DNA of 13,724 nucleotides from the NCBI GenBank assembly GCA_964453215.1, contig CAYVRR010000056.1, forward strand, positions 1 to 13,724. The letters run 5' to 3'. Under the pieces are notes generated by a model. It worked only from the letters and a program-made list of their open reading frames with translations, was not told the DNA's origin and searched no databases. The position numbers and the translations under genes were made by a program. The stretch comes from SABI01 sp964453215 (GTDB taxonomy: Bacteria; Spirochaetota; Spirochaetia; Sphaerochaetales; Sphaerochaetaceae). Every line of letters begins with the position of its first letter. Position 1 is the first letter of the stretch. This document shows, in pieces, positions 7,869 to 13,724 of the stretch.

Positions 7869-9359
7869 TCAACGACGTATTCCTTGCTTTATTGAGAGAA
7901 CCATTTTGGGATAGAAAACAAGATTTATTAACAGAGAAACTCCAAAACAAAGCACAGAGACTTTAAGAGCCATGACTATCCAATCAAAATAGGTATGATC
8001 TATTAAGAAAACCCCTTGGGTGATAACTACCATTAGGCCCAAAGACAAAGCATCAACCAGGCAATGCAATAGAAAGTGCTTCAATGATCTTCGAATTATG
8101 TTTCGTGAAAGGTACCATACCAAATAAAATGTTCTATATGCCATGGCTATGAACGTACCAATAGCTACCCCAATTAATCCAAATCTCCGAACCAGCACGA
8201 TGGAAATAATAATATTCAACGAAGCCTCAATTATTGCACTTCGTTGCGTCTCTTTAAAATGTCCAGCAGCTAGAACCAATTGATTATAAGGCAATCGCAA
8301 ACAATACAGTGCTTGGGCCATGGTTAGTAATACAGCGAATAAAGGGTAAATGTACGTTGCATCAGTAATATCGGCAGTATACACAGCAATGAACGGCGTA
8401 ATGAGAATCCCAGTAATAGTAAACACCAATACTACAAATGTATGCATCATCCATTCAAATTTGTCATATACTTGCCCAAGCTTTTCCATTTCTCTGTTTG
8501 ATAACATGCTTCCAAAGAGAGCGCCCACTCCTGAAGTAAGAGAAAGAATTATCTTTCTAATGCTATTTACCACCATATAATGAACAGAATACACAGAAAC
8601 AGTACTAAAGGAGCTGAATAGGGTTAAGACAATCATATCAGTACTATTCAGCACTACAGATGCAACATGCTGTGCAATACCGTTCCACTTTTGTTTGATT
8701 GGCTCGGAGAAAAGCTGTATTGAAAGATCAGGATGGTATCGCCAATGTACCACTAGCTGATAAACCACAGGACGACTAAGAAAAATCAGTGCTGATACTA
8801 ACTTCACAATTTGTATTGATTGATTGAATCGAATTAATATCACTACGATCAGCGTGTTGATAATGGTAGTTAGACTATTAGTAATAAACGTGACGAATCC
8901 CAATTGGTCAGCGTTCAACAATAGTTGATAGGAAATACCAAAATAATATTGGGAAAATGAACTAAATGCGATAATCAGGATGAGTGATCCAGTATAGAGA
9001 AAGGAATATGGAGAATCGACCATCAAAGGATAAAAAAGGAAAAGAGCAACAGAGTACACTAAAAGCAAGAAGCCAATCTTTTTGAAAAACCTGTTAGATG
9101 ATACGAGAATTCTACTTATCTCATTTGTATCTTTTTTGGCTAAGGGACTGTAGAGAGAAGCTTGCACAACTGCTCCGACACCAAGCTCTAAGAAAGCTAT
9201 AATAGATACGAACTGAGTTATAGAAGCAATTAATCCGTTGACATCTGACCCATACGCTTTAATGAAAAGCCGAGGCAGGATAATCCCACAGACAACAACA
9301 ATAAGTTGATTTGCCAGCGAAGTGAAAGTATTTAATGCTAATTTTTGCCTTCTTGTCAT
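7869..9359 (-). CDS. Wzx-type polysaccharide flippase (MOP/MATE-like superfamily)
   Basis: 496 residues, almost wholly hydrophobic, with some 12-14 predicted membrane segments spread over the whole length; the size is normal for O-antigen or teichuronic-acid flippases. Seen: an N-terminal RRQKLALNTF, LPRLFIKAYGSDVNGL near 35-50, and ELGVGAVVQASLYSPLAKKD near 58-77, the pattern of polysaccharide export proteins in which charged residues punctuate the first helices. It should carry the undecaprenyl-linked unit from the cytoplasmic to the outer face, between the glycosyltransferases upstream and the extracytoplasmic phosphotransferase downstream. A TTG at 9371 would give four more residues but has no ribosome site; the ATG at 9359 follows GGAAAGG. 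It is set off by 86 bases upstream and 103 bases downstream, looser than the rest of the operon. The family call is firm; the substrate is unknown. Confidence 0.9.
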   Translation of the reverse strand: MTRRQKLALNTFTSLANQLIVVVCGIILPRLFIKAYGSDVNGLIASITQFVSIIAFLELGVGAVVQASLYSPLAKKDTNEISRILVSSNRFFKKIGFLLLVYSVALFLFYPLMVDSPYSFLYTGSLILIIAFSSFSQYYFGISYQLLLNADQLGFVTFITNSLTTIINTLIVVILIRFNQSIQIVKLVSALIFLSRPVVYQLVVHWRYHPDLSIQLFSEPIKQKWNGIAQHVASVVLNSTDMIVLTLFSSFSTVSVYSVHYMVVNSIRKIILSLTSGVGALFGSMLSNREMEKLGQVYDKFEWMMHTFVVLVFTITGILITPFIAVYTADITDATYIYPLFAVLLTMAQALYCLRLPYNQLVLAAGHFKETQRSAIIEASLNIIISIVLVRRFGLIGVAIGTFIAMAYRTFYLVWYLSRNIIRRSLKHFLLHCLVDALSLGLMVVITQGVFLIDHTYFDWIVMALKVSVLCFGVSLLINLVFYPKMVLSIKQGIRR

Positions 9360-9362
9360 GTA

Positions 9363-9369
9363 CCTTTCC
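9363..9369 (-). promoter_or_regulatory. Shine-Dalgarno site of the flippase gene
   Basis: The minus strand reads GGAAAGG, ending 3 bases before the ATG at 9359 (7 bases if GGA is the core). It rules out the TTG at 9371 as the main start and partly lies inside the palindrome at 9366-9380. Confidence 0.5.
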
Positions 9370-9380
9370 AATTATTGGAA
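9366..9380. repeat. Perfect 15-base palindrome with 7-base arms over the flippase ribosome site
   Basis: The plus strand reads TTCCAAT, T, ATTGGAA. The arms match perfectly around a single central base. With so short a loop it is more plausible as a protein-binding site than as an RNA hairpin, or it is chance in AT-rich DNA. Confidence 0.4.
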
Positions 9381-9445
9381 GTTTATCACCAGTAGCAAAA
9401 TTCTACTAGGCAAAACAACTACACTTACCAAATTCTTGTAGCTGT

Positions 9446-10360
9446 TCATTTTTTAATTGAGATCAGATCAATCCAACTACCCAGATCATAGTCATAAGAT
9501 TCAGGCTCGAATGGTTCAAGGCCAGAGAAATGGAAAAATGTGAGCTCACCAAAGAATATCGCTCCACTTGCGTCTACATAGAAATCTACCCTCACATGAG
9601 GAATGTCTTTTGCCAATTTCCTTGCTAAGTAGAGCATCTCTTCCCATTGAGCAGGTTTCTCGAGCATGTAATCGCTATTTGGATAATGTTGGCGTAGCGA
9701 TTGACGATTCCACTCACTATCAAAGAAATCAAACTTTGTCTCGCTACCCCTATCTGAAGCGACAAAAGCAAATTTCGGTTCACCATTAAAACAAAAAATC
9801 TTATAATCCTTTGGAGGTTTCCCATCAACAGTTTTAATCATTTCCTCACAAATGATTCTTGGACGAATATGCTTGTAAGGCCACTCACGTAACCCCCAGT
9901 AGTATTGCTTCCTCATCCATGTTGCAGCTAAGTCTCTTGTCGCTGAAGTAGATAATGATGATTTATCAGTACAAAGCAATACATCGCCTGAAGTGTGAGT
10001 TGGTTTCATAACAAATTGATCTGGTAGAGCTGAGAAATCAATCTCCATGACAGTATTGTAAACCCCAAGAAGTGGGACTAAATATTGTTCTCCAATGGTA
10101 TCGCTCACATATTCTCGCACAGCAAACTTATCCACAAGATCTACATACTTTGGATTGTGATCGTATAGCTTCAGCCACTGTAATTTCTCGTTATATGTTA
10201 CAGGATTATCTAAAGACAAGCGTTTCCCAATCTTAACCCTATAGATCCACGAAAGAAATAACTTATCGGGAAGGATACGTGAAATAGATTTTCCTAAAAA
10301 GAATTCTCCAAAAAGAACAGGCTTCCTTAAACCTTTTTTTATTTTTTTAATAATATTCAT
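9446..10360 (-). CDS. TupA-like ATP-grasp protein of surface-polymer synthesis
   Basis: 304 residues, the usual size for the ATPgrasp_TupA family, which is named after a teichuronopeptide gene of Bacillus and is common in capsule and O-antigen loci. Family members are thought to form amide bonds or otherwise modify the glycan using ATP; few have a proven reaction. Seen: an N-terminal LDNPVTYNEKLQWLKLYD (50-67) typical of the family, QFVMKPTHTSGD at 115-126 with K119 as a likely ATP-binding lysine, CEEMI at 171-175, DYKIFCFNGEPKF at 185-197, VRVDFYV at 256-262, and GELTFFHFSGLEPF at 271-284, the metal-site end block. It starts 4 bases after the GT4 stop, with AGGAAGGA some 12 bases upstream of the ATG, a long spacing. 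The first codons contain two A7 runs. Confidence 0.87.
   Translation of the reverse strand: MNIIKKIKKGLRKPVLFGEFFLGKSISRILPDKLFLSWIYRVKIGKRLSLDNPVTYNEKLQWLKLYDHNPKYVDLVDKFAVREYVSDTIGEQYLVPLLGVYNTVMEIDFSALPDQFVMKPTHTSGDVLLCTDKSSLSTSATRDLAATWMRKQYYWGLREWPYKHIRPRIICEEMIKTVDGKPPKDYKIFCFNGEPKFAFVASDRGSETKFDFFDSEWNRQSLRQHYPNSDYMLEKPAQWEEMLYLARKLAKDIPHVRVDFYVDASGAIFFGELTFFHFSGLEPFEPESYDYDLGSWIDLISIKK
10334..10348 (-). repeat. A7-T-A7 homopolymer tract in the first codons of the ATP-grasp gene
   Basis: On the coding strand seven A, one T and seven A fall at codons 4-9, encoding the Lys-rich start (IIKKIKKG). Each run is a possible slippage site, by replication or by the RNA polymerase. The reading frame is intact here. 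Confidence 0.6.
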
Positions 10361-10364
10361 ACTA

Positions 10365-11471
10365 TCACTTAGTCCTTCCTGATTGAGATTTAATCACTTC
10401 ATGAATATATGACTCCCAAAGGGAAAATACTGCTTGAGGGTGTACAATTTCCCGAACTTCTTTTGCACGGTTACCAAGTCTCTGAGAAAAACTCTTATCC
10501 AATATCATTTTTCTCATAGCACTAGCCAAAGCCTGCTCATCTCCAACTGGAGTCAATAATCCATTCACTCCATTATCGATTAACATAGCGGAGCCTCCGC
10601 ATGGACAATCAGTTGAAATTACAGGTAGTCCCAACGCCATAGCTTCAATCAGAGCGTTGGAAACGCCCTCATAATCAGAAGAGAGCACGAACATACTTGC
10701 ATCAAATAGATACTCGTCAATATTATTCTTAATACCACGAAGAAAAACTCGAGAATCCAATGAAAGCTCATGAATTAAGGTTTCTAAAGGTTCTCGCAAA
10801 TCGCCTTCACCAAAAATCTCCAGAGAATATTCTGGAAATTCGTTTGCGATTGATGCAAAGGCGCTTATCAACAACGTATGATTTTTCTGGGGAAAGAGCT
10901 TACCAACAGTAACAATCCTCGGTTCCCGTTGCTGGACATCTCGCTCAATAAGAAAAACAGGATTCAGTGGATTTGGTATAATTGTATCATTGCATCTATA
11001 GCAGCCTGAAAAAAACTGCTTTGCATCAGGTGTTTGAAATACAATTCCATCAGCTCTCTTGATTAACCATTTTATAGAAAGCCTTGGTAGTAATGAAGCA
11101 TAGTCGACTTGTGGATCATTTCGAAATGAAACGATAACAGGAACAGTAATTTTTTTTCTGATATAAAGAATACGAAAAATTTCTCTCTCAAGAAAGGTAA
11201 TAATTACTGCAGGATGATACGTATCAACTATCTCGAGCAACCGCTTGTTACGTCGGATATTCTTTTTAAACTTGTTCTCAAGTACTGCTTCTGAAGAATC
11301 ATCCAAACTGAGTAATTGTATTGAAGGATGCAACTCATAGGAGCTTTTTCCATATGTCGTAGTAAGGAGAATTATCTGGTATGTTTCTGCAAAGTGATTA
11401 GAGAGTGTACTTAAAACCCTCTGTGCACCACCTTTTTTCAAATTGGATATATAAAATAATACTGTCTTCAT
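10365..11471 (-). CDS. GT4-family glycosyltransferase
   Basis: 368 residues, a retaining GT-B glycosyltransferase of the group-1 (GT4) type, expected at the cytoplasmic face adding a sugar from an NDP donor to the lipid-linked glycan. Seen: an N-terminal NLKKGGAQRVL at 10-20, the acceptor-side motif; TVGKLFPQKNH at 188-198, where the C-terminal Rossmann domain begins; FGEGDLREPLE at 220-230; and YEGVSNALIEAMALGLPV at 267-284, with the E268...E276 EX7E pair that contacts the donor. Length is normal. It begins 7 bases after the GT2 stop, with only a weak GAG site (TGAGAAGCTAATG), so translation may depend on coupling to the upstream gene. It ends 4 bases before the ATP-grasp gene. Sugar specificity cannot be read from the sequence. 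Confidence 0.92.
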   Translation of the reverse strand: MKTVLFYISNLKKGGAQRVLSTLSNHFAETYQIILLTTTYGKSSYELHPSIQLLSLDDSSEAVLENKFKKNIRRNKRLLEIVDTYHPAVIITFLEREIFRILYIRKKITVPVIVSFRNDPQVDYASLLPRLSIKWLIKRADGIVFQTPDAKQFFSGCYRCNDTIIPNPLNPVFLIERDVQQREPRIVTVGKLFPQKNHTLLISAFASIANEFPEYSLEIFGEGDLREPLETLIHELSLDSRVFLRGIKNNIDEYLFDASMFVLSSDYEGVSNALIEAMALGLPVISTDCPCGGSAMLIDNGVNGLLTPVGDEQALASAMRKMILDKSFSQRLGNRAKEVREIVHPQAVFSLWESYIHEVIKSQSGRTK

Positions 11472-11478
11472 TAGCTTC

Positions 11479-12450
11479 TCAAAATGATACTACCAGAAAA
11501 TTACGTAGTTTATAGTACATAACCGTTGCGACATGTCTTCTTCGTAATCCGGAGATTAAGAAAGAATATCCTAAAAGTTTGAAAGCAGCGATTCTATCCC
11601 CTCGGTTTCTTGCAATTTTTGCTTCACAGTAGGCTTGATATGCTTTCTGATAATTCCTCTTCGCATGTCTATTGTAATAATGATACTTACGCCGGAATTT
11701 TTCAAATAATTCTTCTGAATGATTGTCCTTTCCGGTCCGCTTTCTCATCCGATATAAAAATCGTACATATTGAGCTCCTAAGAATTGGCCGTATCTATCC
11801 GATCGCCCCACACCTTCCAAAGAGATCCGATGTGCAAGTAAAGGCTCTTCCATAATTCCGATACTATAACCACAGCTTAATAGACGTAACCACAAATCAT
11901 AATCTTCTACCGACTGGATAGACCGATATCCTTGTAAATCCAGCAAAACGGATTTTTTGATTAATACAGAAGGATGTACTACCAGATTCTCGCAATACAT
12001 TTGTTTCTCTAGGTTATGGTTTCGCCTGTAGACAGGGCCTCCCTCTCTTGGAAGAGTATTACCATCTTCGTCGATGGGTATCATCTGAGTTGACACCATA
12101 TCACAACTGTGAGAGTGAAGAAATTTGACCTCCTTTTCTATTCTATCTGGAAGAGAAATATCATCAGCATCCATTCGTGCTATGTAGTCTCCGTGCGAAA
12201 GTTGTGTGCCATAATTCAAGCAATACACTAATCCTCTGTTCTCTGGATTGATATGGAGCATAATCCTTTCATCACTGGATTCATAGGTTTTTAGAGCCCT
12301 TATCGCTTCTGTATTCTCTGGGTTATCTACAATAATTATATATTCAATATTGGAATAGGTTTGTGCAAGCAGGGAATCTACAGCTGCTTTAATATATGCA
12401 TAGGGTTCGTTATACGTACTCATAATTATGGATACAAGAGGATTATTCAC
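11479..12450 (-). CDS. GT2-family glycosyltransferase
   Basis: 323 residues from the start chosen here, an inverting GT-A glycosyltransferase with no membrane segment. Seen: PLVSIIMSTYNEP opening the Rossmann fold (4-16), RMDADDISLPDR at 92-103 carrying the DxD metal site (D94-D96), and VEDYDLWLRL at 181-190 with the ED pair of the catalytic base. The C-terminal third is basic and rich in Arg, Lys and Tyr, perhaps a membrane- or partner-facing tail. It is the first gene of the glycan operon. A GTG at 12471 would add seven residues (MNFKEVT), but the GTG at 12450 has AAGGAAG at 5-base spacing and gives the usual MNNPLVSI opening. The donor and acceptor sugars are unknown. Confidence 0.9.
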   Translation of the reverse strand: MNNPLVSIIMSTYNEPYAYIKAAVDSLLAQTYSNIEYIIIVDNPENTEAIRALKTYESSDERIMLHINPENRGLVYCLNYGTQLSHGDYIARMDADDISLPDRIEKEVKFLHSHSCDMVSTQMIPIDEDGNTLPREGGPVYRRNHNLEKQMYCENLVVHPSVLIKKSVLLDLQGYRSIQSVEDYDLWLRLLSCGYSIGIMEEPLLAHRISLEGVGRSDRYGQFLGAQYVRFLYRMRKRTGKDNHSEELFEKFRRKYHYYNRHAKRNYQKAYQAYCEAKIARNRGDRIAAFKLLGYSFLISGLRRRHVATVMYYKLRNFLVVSF

Positions 12451-12455
12451 AGTTA

Positions 12456-12462
12456 CTTCCTT
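12456..12462 (-). promoter_or_regulatory. Shine-Dalgarno site favouring the GTG start at 12450
   Basis: The minus strand reads AAGGAAG, 5 bases before the GTG. The competing GTG at 12471 has only AAAAGG at about 4 bases. Confidence 0.5.
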
Positions 12463-12487
12463 GAAATTCACAACACCTTTTCCCTTG

Positions 12488-12493
12488 AGTATA
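12488..12493 (-). promoter_or_regulatory. Possible -10 element of the glycan operon promoter
   Basis: TATACT on the minus strand, about 40 bases before the GTG at 12450, which leaves room for a leader of about 30 bases that includes the ribosome site. No good -35 hexamer lies 16-18 bases upstream, so the call rests on one hexamer and its place in the 145-base gap after ribF. Confidence 0.3.
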
Positions 12494-12542
12494 CTACATC
12501 CTACCTCTTATTGGGAAATGACTCTTGCTCCAAAGCATAACA

Positions 12543-12557
12543 AACTGAATTCAAGTT
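12543..12557. repeat. Near-palindrome between ribF and the glycan operon
   Basis: The plus strand reads AACT-GAATTC-A-AGTT: a perfect 14-base palindrome apart from one extra A. It lies upstream of the possible -10 element. It could be an operator or a weak hairpin behind ribF, but no T-run follows, so it is not a convincing terminator. Confidence 0.25.
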
Positions 12558-12595
12558 AATCCGTACTTACTTCATGCAAAAACATCAATACAAAC

Positions 12596-13348
12596 CTACT
12601 CCAACCCCTTCTCCACCACGTACAACACATCCTTGTCCACCTGTTCCCTGACAGCCTGAAGGCTCTCGAATTTAGTTATAGGACGAATGAAGTTCTTGAT
12701 CTCCATGGTTATAACCTGACCATAGAGGTCACGATTGAAATGAAGAAGGAAGGTCTCAATGGTAACGGTGGGATAATCATCTACGGTTGGCCGGGGACCG
12801 ATGCTCGTAACACCAAGGTATCGTACCCCATCTACGATGGTGATCGTTCCATACACCCCATGACGGGGAATAAGCTTGTTGGATGCAATTTTCATGTTAA
12901 CGGTGGGCATTCCCACCGTTCTCCCCAGCTGTCTTCCGTAGACCACTTCCCCAGTCATGGTGAAGGGATGCCCTAGCATCTCTTCAGCCTCTTCAATCTC
13001 TCCCCTGAGTAAACTATCGGCTATACGGTCAGCAGTAATCGGTTCATCCTTGTAGAGCACAGGATTAATGAGATCAAGCTTTTCATTGTGCTCCTTGAGC
13101 GAGACAAGCCCAGGATGATGGCTTCCCACAATTACGGAGTCGAAACCCTTGGTTTCCAGACGCTTATCGACGTGAATAATGCTACACCCCTGGCCAGCAT
13201 ACTCCCTGATCAAGGCATCGCGCTCTTCATCAGTGGTAAGCACTGCTTGGCCGGTAACCGGCTGGATATATATTTTTTCTGGCTTGTGGGCAAGGATGGC
13301 TTGGTGCCCACGATGCACCCCATCAAAATGCCCGAATGCTACACTCAT
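12596..13348 (-). CDS. ribF: RibF, bifunctional riboflavin kinase / FAD synthetase, compact form
   Basis: 250 residues. RibF phosphorylates riboflavin to FMN and adenylylates FMN to FAD in the cytoplasm. Seen: the nucleotidyltransferase opening GHFDGVHRGHQAIL at 6-19, with the HxGH motif intact; the kinase domain from about 127, with GRTVGMPTVNM at 142-152 (PTVN), HGVYGT at 163-168, and ETFLLHFNRDLYG at 198-210 with E198 as the likely base. Typical RibF has about 305-315 residues; here the N-terminal domain is shortened, the EDFRFG-like block reads SHHPG, and the ISSTxxR motif reads ITADRIA (104-110). The kinase half looks sound; the adenylyl half is divergent. The ATG at 13348 overlaps the permease stop (ATGA) and has GAGGAGG 5 bases upstream. 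The frame stays open to 13423, but those 25 codons lie inside the permease gene and match nothing in RibF. Confidence 0.92.
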   Translation of the reverse strand: MSVAFGHFDGVHRGHQAILAHKPEKIYIQPVTGQAVLTTDEERDALIREYAGQGCSIIHVDKRLETKGFDSVIVGSHHPGLVSLKEHNEKLDLINPVLYKDEPITADRIADSLLRGEIEEAEEMLGHPFTMTGEVVYGRQLGRTVGMPTVNMKIASNKLIPRHGVYGTITIVDGVRYLGVTSIGPRPTVDDYPTVTIETFLLHFNRDLYGQVITMEIKNFIRPITKFESLQAVREQVDKDVLYVVEKGLE

Positions 13349-13724
13349 ACCTGCCTCCTCGGCCTTCGGTAGAAAAGAAGCCCAATTACATAGTAGATGA
13401 CCGTTGCTAACCAGAGCTGCCATCCACCTTGTATGACACTCGGTACATAGCTGGCAACCAACACAGCCAGTGTCAGGATGGGAAGGATATTCCCTCCTGG
13501 TGCATGGAAGAACCCTGCTTCCTTGGTTGGGTGTTGTTTTCTTGACTCAATGACTGTTACACAGACAATTGCCACCACGATAACATTACAAAGAGCTCCT
13601 AGGTTGATCAGAAGATTGGTAAGTTGGGGAAATGCGGCAAAAAAACCGGTTACGAGCACTACTACTGCCGTTGCTGTCAGTGGGGCACCATTTTCCTTAC
13701 CTGTTCTAGCAAGGAACCGAGGAA
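13345..13724 (-). CDS. APC-superfamily amino-acid permease, C-terminal part
   Basis: The visible 125 residues are the C-terminal end of an integral membrane amino-acid transporter; the 5' part lies outside the window. Seen: the opening PRFLARTGKGNGAP, matching the conserved cytoplasmic loop after helix 8 of APC transporters (PRxLA...G.P), then four hydrophobic segments: TATAVVVLVTGFFAAF, the stretch through NVIVVAIVCVTVIESRK, PILTLAVLVASYVPSV, and LWLATVIYYVIGLLFY. It ends in a short basic tail (RRPRRQV). This is the layout of the last four helices of the family. The substrate cannot be told from this part. The TGA stop overlaps the ribF ATG, so the two probably share a transcript, though no functional link to flavins is evident. 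Confidence 0.85.
   Translation of the reverse strand, partial: PRFLARTGKENGAPLTATAVVVLVTGFFAAFPQLTNLLINLGALCNVIVVAIVCVTVIESRKQHPTKEAGFFHAPGGNILPILTLAVLVASYVPSVIQGGWQLWLATVIYYVIGLLFYRRPRRQV
13354..13360 (-). promoter_or_regulatory. Shine-Dalgarno site fixing the ribF start
   Basis: The minus strand reads GAGGAGG, 5 bases before the ATG at 13348 and inside the last codons of the permease gene. Together with the ATGA overlap it points to coupled translation. Confidence 0.7.

Noticed and set aside
9360..9371. TTG start of the flippase at 9371
   Set aside because: No ribosome site lies before it. The GGAAAGG next to the ATG at 9359 lies inside the proposed extension and serves the ATG.
9389..9410. 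Stem-loop between the ATP-grasp and flippase genes (7 pairs with one G-U, 7-base loop) as a terminator
   Set aside because: No T-run follows on the transcribed strand and the stem is weak. A transcript processing site is possible but unsupported.
13349..13423. Upstream extension of ribF to 13423
   Set aside because: The extra 25 codons sit inside the permease gene in another frame, lack RibF similarity, and the ATG at 13348 has a strong GAGGAGG site.
1..13724. CRISPR arrays, tRNA or rRNA genes, insertion sequences, attachment sites
   Set aside because: No regularly spaced repeats, cloverleaf sequences, transposase motifs or flanking direct repeats were found by reading both strands.

Overview
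The window is a compact bacterial segment with every recognisable gene on the minus strand, so transcription runs from high to low coordinates. Clear Shine-Dalgarno sites and one-base or four-base overlaps mark it as bacterial. The best guess for the host is an anaerobic spirochaete of the Sphaerochaeta/Treponema kind. The support is weak: a cytidylyltransferase-aminotransferase fusion resembling one described in Treponema denticola, a compact RibF, and Firmicutes-like surface-polymer genes. No marker gene in the window proves it.

Layout in transcription order. (1) 13724-12596: the 3' end of an APC-type amino-acid permease, then ribF (flavin kinase/FAD synthetase), which starts inside the permease stop (ATGA overlap). 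(2) 12595-12451: a 145-base leader gap with a possible promoter for the next operon. (3) 12450-1978: a seven-gene surface-glycan operon, in parts visibly more AT-rich than its flanks. It encodes a GT2 glycosyltransferase, a GT4 glycosyltransferase, a TupA-type ATP-grasp protein, a Wzx-type flippase, a 909-residue YidC/Oxa1-like protein fused to an extracytoplasmic alkaline-phosphatase-superfamily domain, a membrane-anchored TagB/TagF-like transferase, and a nucleotidyltransferase-aminotransferase fusion. (4) 1915-1: a GH112 galactosyl-N-acetylhexosamine phosphorylase, open at the window edge.

How the genes may work together (inference). The glycosyltransferases build a lipid-linked oligosaccharide in the cytoplasm, the ATP-grasp protein may add an amide-linked group, and Wzx flips the unit. 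The last three genes are the tightest block, with a 5-base gap and then a 1-base overlap. They look like a module that makes a CMP-activated aminated phosph(on)ate, transfers it in the cytoplasm with a TagF-like enzyme, and adds a phospho-group outside the membrane with an LtaS/MdoB/EptA-like domain. The product would be a teichoic-acid-like or phosphonate-decorated surface polymer.

The most unusual item is the YidC-phosphotransferase fusion, whose YidC part has lost the groove arginine of the insertase family. No initiating glycosyltransferase, Wzy polymerase or PEP mutase is visible. No RNA genes, CRISPR arrays, insertion sequences or stretches over 300 bases without a gene were seen.
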